Shown: one piece after another, positions 13,040 to 24,970 of the stretch
How positions within the stretch are numbered: the first letter of the stretch is position 1
Layout of the letters: each line of letters starts with the position of its first letter
NCBI RefSeq assembly: GCF_018687715.1
Contig: NC_056752.1
Span: 52,856,653 to 52,920,652 of the forward strand
From: Carya illinoinensis
Lineage: Eukaryota > Streptophyta > Magnoliopsida > Fagales > Juglandaceae
Length of the DNA: 64,000 nucleotides
Reading direction: 5' to 3'
Notes under the pieces: generated by a model
Seen by the model: only the letters and a program-made list of their open reading frames with translations
Databases searched by the model: none
Told to the model about the DNA's origin: nothing
Translations under genes and position numbers: made by a program

Positions 13040-16000
13040 CAAAATGACTTCTCCTTAACCAAAATGCAGGAAGTAGAAGGGCCAGAAAATGTTGCAGAAA
13101 TTAAAAAATTACAGCAGGAGGTGGGAAAGCTGTTGGAGCAGGAGGATGTGAAGTGGAGACAAAGGGCAAAGAGGAATTGGTATAGTCAAGGGGACAAGAA
13201 CACCAAGTTTTCTCATGCATGTGCCAGTCAAAGGAAGAGGAAAAATAAAATTGTTTCTGTATTAGATTCTCAATCAATACTGAGAGAAGAAGATGCAGAA
13301 ATAGCTGAGGCTTTTAGATCCCATTTTTCTGAAGTTTACAAGTCTGAAGATCCTTCAAGAAGTATAATGGAGAGGTGTGTGGAGTCATTAGAGGAAAGGG
13401 TTACGGGTGGAATGAGGGATGAGCTGGAAAAATGTTTTACCAGGGAGGAAGTGGAGTGTGCATTGAAACAAATGGGGCCATATAAATCCCCTGGTCCTGA
13501 TGGGTTTAGTGCGTGTTTTTACCAATCTTTCTGGTGCACTGTAGGGAAGAAGGTTTGTGATGCAGTCTTATCTTTTTTAAATGGGGGGAAGCTGGAGAAG
13601 TCCTTGAATCATACTTATGTGGCTTTAATTCCAAAGATTTCAGATCCAAAGAAGGTAGGGGATTTTAGACCGATAAGTTTGTGCAATGTTTTGTATAAAT
13701 TGATTGCTAAGACTATGGCAAATAGGCTGAAGAAAGTGTTGCAAAATATTGTTTCAAAAAATCAGAGTGCCTTTATCCCGGGTAGGCTGATTTCAGATAA
13801 TATAATTGCGGCTTATGAAACTTTGCATTCAATGAAGACAAGGCTGAAAGGGAGGGTAGGCAGTATGGCTCTAAAATTGGATATTTCCAAAGCTTATGAC
13901 AGAGTGGAATGGCCTTTCTTGAAGTGTGTAATGGAGAAACTGGGTTTTGGAGCCAGATGGGTTAACATGATAATGGAATGTGTTTCTTCAGTTTCATATG
14001 CTGTTCTTGTTAATGGAGAGCCAGGGCAAGTGATTCATCCTACAAGAGGGCTTAGGCAGGGGGATCCACTATCCCCCTACCTGTTTATACTATGTGCTGA
14101 GGGTTTGAGTGCATTATTAAATGGGGCTGCTGAAAGGGGGGAGATAAAGGGTGTAGCGGTGGCAAGGGGAGGAATGAAACTCACACACTTGTTATTTGCT
14201 GATGATTGCATCATTTTTGGAAGGGCATGTTGGGAAGAATGGCAGAAAATCAATGGAATCTTGAAGTTGTATGAGGAAGCATCAGGCCAAAGTCTGAATA
14301 AGCAGAAAACCTCTATTATTTTTAGCTCAAATGGAAGTAGAGTGGATTGGGATAGAATTGTAAATGACTTGGGAGCTAGAGTGCAGAACAATTATGAAAA
14401 GTATTTAGGTTTACCTACAATGATAGGTAGATCAAAGTACAATACCTTTCGGGGTATAAAGGACAGAGTCTGGCTTAAGATCAGTAACTGGAAGAATCAA
14501 TTTCTAACGCCAGCAGGGAAGGAAATTCTGCTAAAAGCAGTGATTCAGGCGATCCCAACTTACCATATGAGTGTTTTTCTGTTACCAAAAAGGCTGTGTA
14601 TGGAACTTGCTGGTCTTATGTCTAAGTTATGGTGGGGGCATAAGGAAAATGACAAGAAGATAAAATGGATGAGCTGGGGTAAGATGGGGGTGTCAAAATT
14701 TAATGGTGGCTTGGGTTTCAGAGAGTTGGAGAGTTTTAACAAAGCTCTTCTAGCTAAACAAGTTTGGAGAATTCTAATTAATCCTAGTTCAATTGCTGCA
14801 AGGGTGTTAAAAGACAAGTATTTCAAATATACCAGTGTCTTGAATGCAAAATTAGGAGCTTATCCATCGATAATTTGGAGAAGCTTTAGAAGTTCTCTTG
14901 AGCTCTTGAAGGGTGGGTTAGTTTGGAGAGTGGGGGATGGCAAGTTAATAAAAGTTTGGGGGGATAAGTGGATTCCTACACATTCTTCTTACAAAGTCCA
15001 ATCTCCAGTAAGAATTCTGGAACCAGATGCAAGGGTAGACCAGTTGATAGAAGATGGGAAGTGGAAGTCTGAGTTGGTTAAGAAGATCTTTATAGAGGAA
15101 GAAGCAGAAATTATCCTCAGCATTCCTGTAAGTCAATCAAAGATGGCTGATAAACAAATTTGGGCCCCTTCGAAGAAAGGTCAGTATACTAAAATCAGCT
15201 TATCATTTTGAAATGAGTAGAAAGAGATCAGAAAGTGGGGAATCTTCATACGGTTGTGGTGAGATCAAGGGGTGGAAGGGTATTTGGCAAATGAATGCCC
15301 CGGGGGTTGTGAAAATGTTTATATGGAAAGCTATAAACAACTGTTTGCCAACCAAGTGGAACCTATACAAGAGAAAAGTTACTGAAAATCCCTTTTGTCC
15401 TATCTGTGTTAAAAGTGAAGAATCTGTTTGTCATGTTCTATGGAGTTGTCCAGCTGCGGTGGATGTATGGGCAGAGGTAAACAGTCCTGTTCAAAAATGG
15501 CCGAGGGGGGAGGCAGATTTGGGACAATTATGGTGTAAGGTGGTTGAAAAATGTAGTGAGAAGGAAGTGGTGTTAATAGCTATGGTTATGCGCAATATAT
15601 GGCTGAGAAGAAATTCTTTTGTTTTTGAAGAGATGTTCTCCAGTCCAAGTGCAATCTGGAATAGAGCAAAGGCTAGTATAGAAGCATATCAGGAGGCTCA
15701 AAGTAGACCTATTAAGGATGCAGAACAGACTCAGATACAGAGAAAAAGGGTCAGATGGAAGGCTCCTAGGGAGAGGGTGGTGAAGATTAATTGGGATGCT
15801 GCCTATGATTCAAAAAGTAAGAGGATGGGAATAGGGGTGGTTGTTCGGGATGCAGAAGGGGAAGTGTTGGTCTCTTTGTGCAAAACAAGTCTTCATTCAG
15901 TGTCTGTTGCTGCAACTGAAGCAGATGCTTTGTGGCGTGCTTTAATTCTTTGTACAGAGCTGAACATTGGGGAGGCTATCTTGGAGGGAGATGCTTTGAG

Positions 16001-16300
16001 TATTATTCAAGCTGTGTGTAGCAGGGAGGAAAGATGGGAATGGCATGGTCAGAGATTAGAAGACATCAGAGAGCTAATAAGGAGAAGACCCTTGTGGAGG
16101 GTGATACATACGTATAGAGAAGGAAATTTAGTAGCTGGTTTTTTTAGCAAAATATGCTCTGAATATAGATGATGAGAAAGTGTGGATGGAAGATTGCCCA
16201 AAGGGCTGTGAGAGTCTTATTCTACGGGATAAGTCTTGTAATTTGAATACGTTTTGAGAAATATAATGGATACAGGTTTATGATTTCAAAAAAAAAAAAA
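13040..16300 (+). mobile_element. 5'-truncated L1-type LINE retrotransposon
   Basis: A non-LTR retrotransposon copy of about 3.26 kb ends in a poly(A) tract (about 16,288-16,300) and is bounded by 60-bp direct repeats. It holds reverse transcriptase, a zinc-binding reverse transcriptase domain and RNase H. The gag-like ORF1 and the APE endonuclease domain expected before the reverse transcriptase are absent, so this copy is truncated at its 5' end and cannot move by itself. The coding frame has a single obvious break, which with the perfect target repeats points to a fairly recent insertion. Confidence 0.93.
13064..16172 (+). pseudogene. LINE ORF2 remnant: reverse transcriptase, zinc finger, RNase H, with one frameshift
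   Basis: The first open part (13,064-15,211, 715 codons) contains the pre-RT region with SPGPDGF, the RT core with LDISKAYDRVEW, GLRQGDPLSPYLF and the catalytic FADD box near 14,194-14,205, then the thumb. At about 15,190-15,200 (ACTAAAATCAGC) the frame slips. One extra base, or a loss of two, would explain it, because the following frame continues at once as SAYHFEMSRKR. The second part (15,213-16,172) carries the zf-RVT motif (CPIC...CHVLWSCP) and an RVT_3 RNase H domain. RNase H keeps WDAAY, ATEAD and LEGDA, but the last expected Asp (usually A-D-F/L-L) reads AGFFSK, an apparent Asp to Gly change. The ATG at 13,064 is only the first one inside the truncated element and is not a natural start. 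Confidence 0.9.
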
Positions 16301-16360
16301 GTTGGACTAGAATGAATTATTTTCGGATTCAAACGCTGAAGAACAATCATTACTAAAACC
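16301..16360 (+). repeat. Right 60-bp target-site duplication of the LINE
   Basis: It repeats 12,980-13,039 exactly and follows the poly(A) tail. After position 16,360 the sequence continues in line with the duplicated block at 41,182 onward, as expected for the host sequence interrupted by the LINE. Confidence 0.92.
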
Positions 16361-17369
16361 AACTCGATCGGGATGCATACTTTGTTAAGATCTATGCCTC
16401 TCCACTTTCCATTTTGACCATTTCAACTTGAAGTAGTGCCCATGATCATAAGTGCGATGATAGGTAATAAAGTGGAGAACCATTTTGCAGAAGTATTTTA
16501 TACTCTCTTTTCCTATGGAACATACTGTGCACATGATAAAATTGGTTATGGCATGTTAAGCTGGAATTCAAATCATATGAAATTAAATTTGTGTTTCCTA
16601 TGTGTCAAACTTAAGCTAACCCATTTAATTAAACAGTTTCAAATCCTTTAACTATGAATTTGTTATTTTCGTATTGGTTTTAAATATGACTTATGAGTTG
16701 CAATAAAAAATTATCAGTTGTGAATATAGCATGTTAAGTCAACTCGCTCAACACTAATATGCATTTTTCTTTTTTAGATTCGTGCAAATAAAAAAATAAT
16801 AATGATATTTATATAATACATTTCACAATACACTTTTAAAATGAAGATATTTTTATAAAGTGATATTATTTTTATAAAATATTTTACAAAAATAGTCATC
16901 ATTTTAAAACATAATTACGTAATTATGTAAAGTATTGTAAAAAATTACGCGTGTTTATCATTTGTTTCTAAAAACAATTCCAACCATTCTGCATGCAATT
17001 AATAAACCCGATCATTACGGTCTAGTTAATCGTACAAAAGGCCCATGTATGGCCACTTTGGGTCTATATGTAAACCTAAAGCAGCCCAACTTGAGATGAT
17101 CTTTGGGTCTTTTGTGGCCCATAAACAGCCTCTCCTCAAAATTGTCTAGGGCTTTGACGCACACGTCCCCCGTTCCTCTTCAGTCTTCTCAAGTCATTTT
17201 CTCCCTCTTAATCAGCCTCCTCTCTTCTACCAATCTGCGGCGACATTCACCAGGTAAGCTTCGCATCTGCACTTCTTCTACTTCGGCGTCGGCCTATTCA
17301 TCTTTGCTCGCCTGAACCGAAGACTTGGGTTTTATTGGGTTTCGTTTCAGTTTTGCTGAGCATTTCCCG
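16361..17369 (+). promoter_or_regulatory. Upstream region, promoter and leader exon of RPL7-1
   Basis: A diverged copy of this stretch sits at 41,182-42,890. Close to the gene are GGCCCA motifs at about 17,041 and 17,117, AGCCCA at about 17,083, and CTAGGGCTT at about 17,146, the reverse of a telo-box-like AAGCCCTAG. Site II (TGGGCY) plus telo box is the usual promoter code of plant ribosomal protein genes. A splice donor in the leader reads CACCAG|GTAAGC near 17,252. A second donor-like site lies near 17,428, and an acceptor before the ATG is near 17,552, so the 5' UTR probably contains an intron. Confidence 0.6.
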
Positions 17370-17569
17370 TGGACACCGACCAAAGCTCCGCCGCAACGCT
17401 CTTGAGATATCTTCTTATCCAGTTGTCGGTAAGCCTTCGCATTCTTCTTATATGGGGTTTCAATTTGGGTTGTTTTTCATTTTGTTATTAGGAAAGTTTT
17501 GAAAAAACTAGGCAGAGAAGAATTGAACAACTTTGAATAAATTTGATACAGGGCAGGAAAAAAAACACG

Positions 17570-20440
17570 ATGGCGGAAGAGGAGTCGAAGCCGTTGGCTT
17601 ACATACCAGAGATAATATTGAAGAAAAGAAAGAGCAATGAAGAATGGGCACTCAAGAGGAAAGCCCAATATGAGGAGAGAAACTCTATCAGGAAGAAAGC
17701 CAAGCACGACTTCATCAGAATGCCCGAGGACTTCATCAAAGAGTACCGCACTAGGGTAACCGTTTCTATCTGTATATGCTTGCGTTCCTGTATAGCCGTT
17801 TGCTTGTGTGCCCTTTATTTTACTTTATCACAAGGTTTAAGATTGTATTGTTATTGGGAAATACTGATGTTTTTTATAAGCTTTTTTAAAAAAAAAAAAA
17901 AACCGATGTAATGTTTCTTTATTTCCTTTTAAGCAGTGGGAATTGGTAGAATTGGGACTGTTTTGATGGGGGGCCATTATTTTGATGGGGGGCCATTATT
18001 ATGTATCCATCATTTTGATGGGGTTTGAGAGAGTTAGGACTGTTTTTTCTTTACAGACTATCTGTTTAGGAGATTGATATGTTAGAAAAGTTGGAATTGG
18101 GGAACCCCAAGGGGTTGGCCCAAGTGGTGAAGGCCTTGGTCTTGGGGCATCACTCCCTTCAAGGTCCAAGGTTCAACATCTCATGGATGCAAACAATCCT
18201 CGACACCCCCTGGTGAAAAGTCAGTGATTTAATCAGTTTTGTATAGGGAAACTTCTGAGGCTGCGGTGCACTGGACTAGGGTTTACTCTGTAGAGGTGGA
18301 TCCGAAAGGCCCTGCCTTGGAGAGGTTCCCGACAAAAAAAATTTGGGATAGGGGAATTAGAAGTTCTCTTTGTAGTGTTCTTTGGAAGATTGAAAACCAG
18401 GGTTTCATTTATTTGAGGCGTGGGTTTTTGGGTTAGGCAGTATATAAAAAACTTAGAAAAGTAGTAAATGAGAATATGGCATGAGTTAGTGATTAGTTGG
18501 AAATGCTCCATGGCTAAAATATAAGGATGGACTGGAGTATCAGAGACTATGCTGTTAGATGACTAAAATGTCAGGAAGGAATGGAGTATGTAAAACTATG
18601 TTAAATGGACTCAGATCGTGTTCATTTAGTTTGTATACTCCCTGTGTACTTGGGCTTTGCCTATTTACGTGGATCAATAAAATCTTTTACCTATCAAAAA
18701 AAAAAAAAAAAAAAAAGATCGTGTTCATTTAGTTATGTTGTATTAGGAAATGGAAACGTGTCTTGATTGTTGAAATTGTGATGCTTACACCCTCAAGAAT
18801 AATGAGGTGTTTACATATCTACCATGTCTGAATACTATATAGGCGCTTTCCCTGTACTTTTCTTCCAAAGTTTGTTATGTTAGACATGCATGTTGTGCAA
18901 TATTCCCACGGTAGATGTGATGGAGTTTTTTATGGTAACTGAGTGAGAAGCATGCAATATTCATTCAAATGTGTATGCTTATCCAGGTGGTCAATTTATC
19001 AGATTGGAAAGATAGTCATGTGTGAGTTTCATTTTAAGCTTAATGTTTTCTAGGTCAGTGTTTCACAAGATACCTGTTCTTGCCTTTTCTGCTATTTAAT
19101 AATACATTCACTTGCCTAGTCGGCTGTTGAAACTCCGATACGGTTCATATTGAAACTGTTGATGAGTCTTATACTTTGTTTTCATGCAGGAACTGGACCT
19201 CATCAAGATGAAACATAGGGTAAAGAGGAAAAGACCGACATCAGTGACAACAAAATCAAAACTGATTTTTGTCATTCGCATACATGGGTGGGATTACTAT
19301 TGTTTTGTGGTGATTTTGTGTGGTCTGTGCACCTTTTTTTCCCCTTATATATCTGCATTTGTTTCCCAGGAAAAGAGAAATGCATCAAAAAACAAGGAAG
19401 GTCTTGTACAATATGAGATTGAGGTCAACGTTCAGTGGTATATTTGTGAAGGCAAATGAAGGGATTATGGAAAAGCTGCAAAGAGTGGAGCCATACGTCA
19501 CATATGGGTAGGATACACAAGCTTCCTTTTCTAATTCCGATGCAATAAATATAACATACCGAATAAGCTGGAGGATAAATGTACAGTATCTAGAGGGCAC
19601 TTGAACAATAATGCCAATAAAGCTTTTAGCTTACATTAAGGACTAGGAGTAACTAGCTTTTAGCTTTGTGTTTCTGTTGTTTGCTTGTTTTTCTTCTTTT
19701 TATGGACTATTATTTCGTAATACTTTTCCCAAAGTAACTAATTTTTTCCAGGCAGCGTGGACAACTTTTTATTTATAATTTTGGATCAAACCATCAACAT
19801 TGTCTAGGGGCTTCTACTTTGTTTATTTAAGCTCTATGTGACCACCTTCTTGGATCAGGGATGCTAATAAGCCACAGAAATCCGAGTATCAGGCTCTTTT
19901 AAGTTGATTTTCTCCTTTTATACGTGAATTTCCTTGGATTTTGAAATTCAACTTAGGAAGATTATTCTTATGATGCTCTTGCTTGCTGTGCCCCCTATAG
20001 TGTTTTGTTATTCTAATGAGATTGCTTGATTGTAAAGATACCCAAATTTAAAGAACATTAAGGAGCTGGTTTGCAAGAAGGGTTATGCAATGATAGACAA
20101 GCAGCGGGTTCCCCTCACAGACAATAACATCATTGAACAGGTGTATATATAGTTACTGAATCCTGGAGTCTAAACATCTTTTTGGCCTTAAGTTTCTAAT
20201 CCTCTTTTCGCCTGTCTTGCGCTGCAGGCATTGGGGAAGTTTGGCATCATATGCATCGAAGATATTGTGCATGAGATCGCTAACGTTGGTCCACATTTCA
20301 AGGAGGTTACTGGATTTTTATATCCTTTTAAACTCAAGAAGCCAGAAGGATTGCAAGGAAGCAAAATGTTATACAAGCAAGGGGGAGACACTGGGAATCG
20401 TGAAGATCACATCAATGAACTAATCAGTAAGATGAATTAG
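17570..20440 (+). CDS. RPL7A: Cytosolic 60S ribosomal protein L7-1 (eL/uL30 family, divergent plant paralogue)
   Basis: This is a component of the large cytosolic ribosomal subunit. Five coding exons are 17570-17755, 19190-19287, 19370-19507, 20038-20140 and 20228-20440. All borders are GT-AG, with phases that close exactly, giving 245 residues. The basic N-terminal extension ([20 protein letters not shown]) is typical of the divergent Arabidopsis L7-1 (At1g80750, about 247 residues) and differs from the common plant L7. The L30-like RNA-binding fold starts at about residue 86 ([20 protein letters not shown]). The conserved [40 protein letters not shown] and the C-terminal [19 protein letters not shown] are intact. 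Intron 1 (17756-19189) carries a SINE and a small LINE tail. The promoter region has site II motifs. Gene symbol follows the Arabidopsis relative. Confidence 0.94.
17964..18026. repeat. Short tandem repeat of TTTTGATGGGGGGCCATTATT
   Basis: About two and a half imperfect copies of a roughly 21-24-base unit lie in RPL7 intron 1, just before the SINE. No function is suggested. Confidence 0.7.
18103..18342 (+). mobile_element. Au-like tRNA-derived SINE in RPL7 intron 1
   Basis: The element begins AACCCCAAGGGGTTGGCCCA. It contains an A-box-like TGGCCCAAGTGG and a B-box-like GGTTCAACATC, about 60 bases apart, and ends in a short A run. A clearly related copy lies in reverse at 53,803-54,013 in the RPS12 intron. 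The layout fits the Au SINE family of flowering plants. Its target duplication is not clear by eye. Confidence 0.75.
18613..18734 (+). mobile_element. Very short LINE tail insertion with 19-bp target duplication
   Basis: An 84-bp insert (18,632-18,715) ends in about 22 A. It is flanked by identical 19-base repeats (18,613-18,631 and 18,716-18,734, AGATCGTGTTCATTTAGTT). The insert reads CCTGTGTACTTGGGC followed by AATAAAATC and CTATC before the A run. It is a severely 5'-truncated retroposon. A relative is at 57,435-57,512. Confidence 0.88.
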
Positions 20441-21278
20441 CTCTAAGAAAGCATGTACTTCATACTCTTAAAACATCTGTAATGTAGTTTATCAACTGCC
20501 CCTCAATGACCTTCTGTCGGACTAATCACAATTTTGAAGCTGCTGTTAATTTGGTCTGCTGATTGATATTTATCATTTACGCAACTTTCAGTTGTTCCTA
20601 AGGTGAACAGTATCAATCTTTTTTCGTCATTCCAACTTCTAATGAACTTGCTGGGAAAGGAGTTTTGGAAATGCATGTATTAGGATTGATGAAAGCATAC
20701 TTGTTTGATTATGATTTACAAGACCTCACGCATCTGAGTGAGGCTATTGAGTGTTCCTGGGAATTGAATCTTGATAAGAAGTGATGTACGCCTGTTTCAT
20801 TACAACATTTCTCACTACTATTCATTACTTTATTATTACTTTTCACCTACTTTTTTTACTATTCATTACTTTTTACCTACTTTTTATTACTATTCATTAC
20901 TTTATTATTACTTTTCACCTACTTTTTATTACTATTCACAATTCTCTTCAACACTTCTCAACACCCAAACCCACCAGTCATTCATTGTGGAGTGTCAACG
21001 GTTTATTTTATGTTTTTTAAGAAATTATACAAAATAAACCTATCAGTGATGTAGCTTTATGAAATAGATATGCTTTATAATAAAAATAATTTTGAAACCA
21101 AGGGTCTTATAAGTTACTAAGATGGGAAAGCCAAACTAAATAAAAGACCACGACGGAGGCAAGACAGTTCGAGGTGTTTTTTTTGAGTTCTGCTACAGGT
21201 ATCCACCAATGGGTACCTTTTGTGGAATCGGTGACGTGGCACGTCAGCAAATGCAGATAAGAACAACATGCCTTTTAC

Positions 21279-21323
<45 letters not shown>

Positions 21324-22601
21324 TTTTCCTTCTTCTCTTTCTCACTCTCTACCTATTCTGCAAACCCCCTACAAAGCCACCAACACAAAGCACATAGCGA
21401 AGCTATGATAAGTGTTAAATCGAACAACAACACTAGTTAGAATCTTTTATCCATCTTTCTGCAAGAGAAATAATAGAGAGCATGAGAATGAGATCATAGA
21501 AAATATCAGAGGAAGAGAGCACACAGCTATCGTTGGAGACGAAAAGAAAGAAATAGTGCACAAAGTCTAAATCAGGAGTAGCAGAGAAAGATATTAATTA
21601 TATCTAGAAGGAGGAGGTTTGATGGTCGAGATAAAGTAAAAGCAAGCCCAAATCTTTGGTCGTACTAGCGTGTATTTTATGTAACAAAATCCAGTGTAAA
21701 ACCAAGGCCGAAAGACCAGATTCATACTCGTTGTTTCTCCAAGGAAATCAAAAGCGATTACTGGGTAAGTCTGTCAAAGTATTGAAGCTATTACGGAATC
21801 GTGGACATAGATATAATGAGATAGATGAGGAAAATATTAGAAGAAGATGAAACCGATTTTAGAAAAGAGAAGAAGGAGATGAAATGGACGTTCGATCCGT
21901 GGTCTGTGCCCTAATCTCATTTGAAGGAGGGAAGGAGAATCGATGAAGGAGAAATTTTGAAGGGGGAAAGGCAACGAAGAAGGAGAATCGATGAAGGAAA
22001 ACTGCTACTGCTATGCACCGTTTCATTAATTTGTATCCACGTGGATCCGTGTGCGCGGGGTGTCCCCTTCGACGTGTGTAAATAGTATTTTCCTTTTTTT
22101 TTTTTTCCTTTGTACTTTTATGGTGCCATAAATCGAACAAGCTGATATTTCGGTTAATGTTTTCTATAGCAACACAAGGGGAATTTTTTCTCCTTTCTTT
22201 CTTTCTAAAAGCTGAATTTTTTCCCTTTCTTTCTTTTAAAAAGCTGCGATAAAACTATAAAATGCTTTATATTTAAAATTAAAAAAATTTTATTCATCAT
22301 CTTTACATAATATATTTTGAGTGGCAAAGTTATTAAAATAAAGACTTTGCTTATTTTCATAATTATTTTTATCTAATTATTATAATTTTTTAAAATTTTC
22401 ATATAAAAAAAATAAACAATTTAAATTTTTTAAAATTTTAAATAAATATAATATTAAAATAATATTATTTTAATAATATTTTACTCAACCTCAACTCCTG
22501 TCACAGCCCTATCCTCTGCTCTGATCCGAAAAAACAATCCAGCCCGAACCCACACGGCGCTCTTCATTTCCCCGTCTCTCCCATATCCCAGGACGCCAAA
22601 A
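20441..22601. other. Intergenic region between RPL7 and the small membrane protein gene
   Basis: No gene is supported. The stretch contains the RPL7 3' UTR, a TATTCATTACTTT minisatellite, a poly(T) tract (about 21,290-21,321) and purine-rich DNA at 21,850-22,000 with two copies of GAAGGAGAATCGATGAAGGA. The part from 21,180 to 22,100 has CTGCTAC-type motifs near both edges and may be an unrecognised mobile element. No inverted ends or target repeats were found. Confidence 0.5.
20815..20945. repeat. AT-rich minisatellite (TACTATTCATTACTTT units)
   Basis: About three imperfect copies of a roughly 42-base block combine TACTATTCATTACTTT with ATTACTTTTCACCTACTTTT. Open frames across it (Tyr, Phe and His rich) are by-products of the repeat. 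A similar CACTACTATT motif cluster is at 54,590-54,650. Confidence 0.8.
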
Positions 22602-22946
22602 ATGCCGAACTACGACGAAGACCCGTGGTGGGCTCCTGATAAGCTTTACCACCTTCTCTTCTGCTTCTCCCTCACCATCCTCTTCTCCTCCCTTTCTTCC
22701 CGTTCCCGCTACCCATTCCTCCGCCGCCACTCCATCTCTGTCGGATCCATACTCTCCCTACTCGCCGGTGTCGCCAAGGAGGCCGCTGATCAACTCGGCT
22801 TCTTCCTGTCCTCAGGAGCCTCAGTCAAGGACGCCGTCGCTGATCTAATCGGCGTTTTGATCGCTAATCTTATGCTATTGGTGCTCCGGTTTTCGGGTCT
22901 ACCCGAACACGATACAGTCAAGGTCCAAGAAGTTTCGATTGTGTGA
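22602..22946 (+). CDS. Small membrane protein, VanZ/YfiM-like, function unknown
   Basis: A single-exon frame of 114 codons starts at an ATG preceded by AAA and ends in TGA. The GC content and Ser, Leu and Arg codon use are distinctly higher than in the flanks. The N-terminus (MPNYDEDPWWAPDKLYH) leads into hydrophobic segments at about 17-31 and 43-58. A conserved-looking AGVAKEAADQLG follows at about 56-67, then DAVADLIGVLIANLMLLVL at about 78-96. The pattern D-K-x-x-H, a central K-E-x-x-D, and D-x-x-A-D-x-x-G resembles the VanZ-like/DUF2279 small membrane family. I infer only that family likeness and do not assign a function. It lies between RPL7-1 and NIP6;1, has plausible leader sequence upstream, and reads toward the convergent aquaporin gene. 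Confidence 0.7.
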   Translation: MPNYDEDPWWAPDKLYHLLFCFSLTILFSSLSSRSRYPFLRRHSISVGSILSLLAGVAKEAADQLGFFLSSGASVKDAVADLIGVLIANLMLLVLRFSGLPEHDTVKVQEVSIV

Positions 22947-24970
22947 GCGGGTTTTTGGGTCCAGATAGTTCGTGTGGTCGAGTATTTTTTCCGAATGTGT
23001 TCGAACGGCGAGTTTGGTTTTGTTCGTGCTTTTGCTGCTCGGCTTCTCGTTCAATCCGATCACAACCCGCGTCTGGTCCGAGAGGTGTTGACAGCTCGAA
23101 TGCGCAATAGGGTCCGAATGGTTTACAGGGTTGGGTATTTTGTAGAGGTTGTTTGGGTTATTGAAGAGATTCAAGACTTGTTTGGTTGCGAGTAAGTCTG
23201 GGAAAAGGAGAGGAAAATCAAAGAGAGTTGAATTTGGACTTTCACGATGTCCTTATATTTGAAATTTAGATAGAACAAAAGGCTTCATTTTTAAGTGAAG
23301 GATTTACGAGTGTTGGACATAATTCAGCTTCCAAGTTTCTGTTTTTGGTACGTTTTGTTGCTGAGAGACGCATGAATACTAAAACAGAATAATTTTTGGA
23401 TTTTGCATAATTTGGGACATGATGGAGAGCAATGAGAAAAATGCAGCTATTGGAATTAATTGAGGTATTTTTTTTCCAGTACATTCTGGTTCTTTTGTAA
23501 TATTCGAAATCCAGCAATGTTATTTCTTTAGCGTTTCCACATTTGCTCATATACCAAGCTGAGAGTAATAATTTTGATGGCCTCTTTCTGCCTTTCCCTC
23601 CGTTTGTTTCATTTTGTGAAATCTGCTTAGCACTCCCTAATGGGCTAATAAACGTGTGATGATATTTTGATACCGTCGTGATGAACTAATGATGCTTACT
23701 GAAATGTGGGGTTTTGTTGATGATTCAGTTCTATAACGTAAGAACTTTAATCTCTGAGTAAGTTTGGCTATTGGCAAATTACATAACTTGTCTTTTGATA
23801 GCTTGTGAAGATGTAAATCAATATAGATTGAGTTTTGCTACGTAAAAGCAAAGTCGCGCAGTAATCTGCGCATCACTACTGATTCCTTTATATTCAAAAT
23901 TTAAATTAGCAATATTTTCAATAAAATCTACTTTTTGACCAATCACATTAGATTGATGCACATATTAGTACATAGTTGTGCTTGCAACTAGATTTTTCTA
24001 TATATATTTGGTATATATTTGTAATATTTGTCAGCATATCTAATGATAATGTGAAAGTATCACCTTTTCCGGATTCTAGGACTATCTACTAATTAGCCCT
24101 ACCCTTTTGGTTTGTGTTTCTTGGGCTACTCCATATGGATAGCCCTCAGTGTCTCAAATCCCTCCTCTCCTATGGCTATGGGCTAAACCCCACATGTCAC
24201 CCTTGTAAAGCGGGAGAGGAAACTATGGCTACGGATGCTAGTTAAAAGAATAGGAATTTTCAATTGCAGATCAAACTTTTAACGTGTAGAGGCTTAACTG
24301 AGTCTTAATTAGATACCAATGCCCCTAAGATTTTGAAATTGTTATACTTATCAAAAGATTTTGAAATTGTTAATGTAGGAACTCAATGTCAGACTTCCTA
24401 AAGCCTCAAATTATGAGATTTCAAAAGCCTAAATCAATTGGTATCTGCCAATAAGTATGAGCCATGAGATCGGTGAGTTCTTAGGTTTATGACTTACACG
24501 GTATATGTGTAAATTACCAAGCAAAAAGGAAAATTTCTGTAATATTATTGCTAAACCATCTTTGGATTGTCGTACTTTTGCTGAATGACTCAAGATTTAT
24601 AGAGGAAGAAATATTACATTAAGATAGATAAGATCAGAATTGTCTATGCGCTTTACATGATCAGAAAGAGCTATAAACATTGTGTAGAGAGAAGATGCTT
24701 AAAAGCCCTGAACTTTGTTTTCCGCTGTTTTAGACTGCTATATCTCCACTAACCAGTTCCAATATGTACCTGTTCATGAAATTGAGTTCTCTATCTTCTC
24801 ATACTCTGTAATTGTCTTTCCCTTTATATGGGAAAGTTATTTATACATATGTATCATTTGTTCGAAGCTGATTTATGAAATATTAATGTTATAATTTGTA
24901 TATGCCCATCTGTATCTGATTGGAATTTTTACATTATTAATGCAGGTCTGATGACTGGATTGTTGATTAG
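22947..24970. other. Spacer between two convergent genes
   Basis: This holds the likely 3' UTRs of the small membrane protein gene (plus) and the aquaporin gene (minus), one copy of a three-member miniature element (23,831-24,000) and AT-rich DNA. No further coding region is supported. Confidence 0.6.
23831..24000 (+). repeat. Miniature inverted-repeat element, copy 1 of 3
   Basis: It is about 170 bp. It shares the central block AATAAAATCTACTTTTTGACC with the other two copies, at 40,432-40,592 and (reversed) 52,078-52,236. The first and last roughly 40 bases are imperfect inverted repeats of each other: GCTACGTAAAAGCAAAGTCG against the complement of the end, GTTGCAAGCACAACTATG. It looks like a non-autonomous DNA transposon. 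The superfamily is not clear. Confidence 0.7.

Noticed and set aside
20771..21037. Tyr/Phe/His-rich open frames
   Set aside because: By-products of the TATTCATTACTTT minisatellite.
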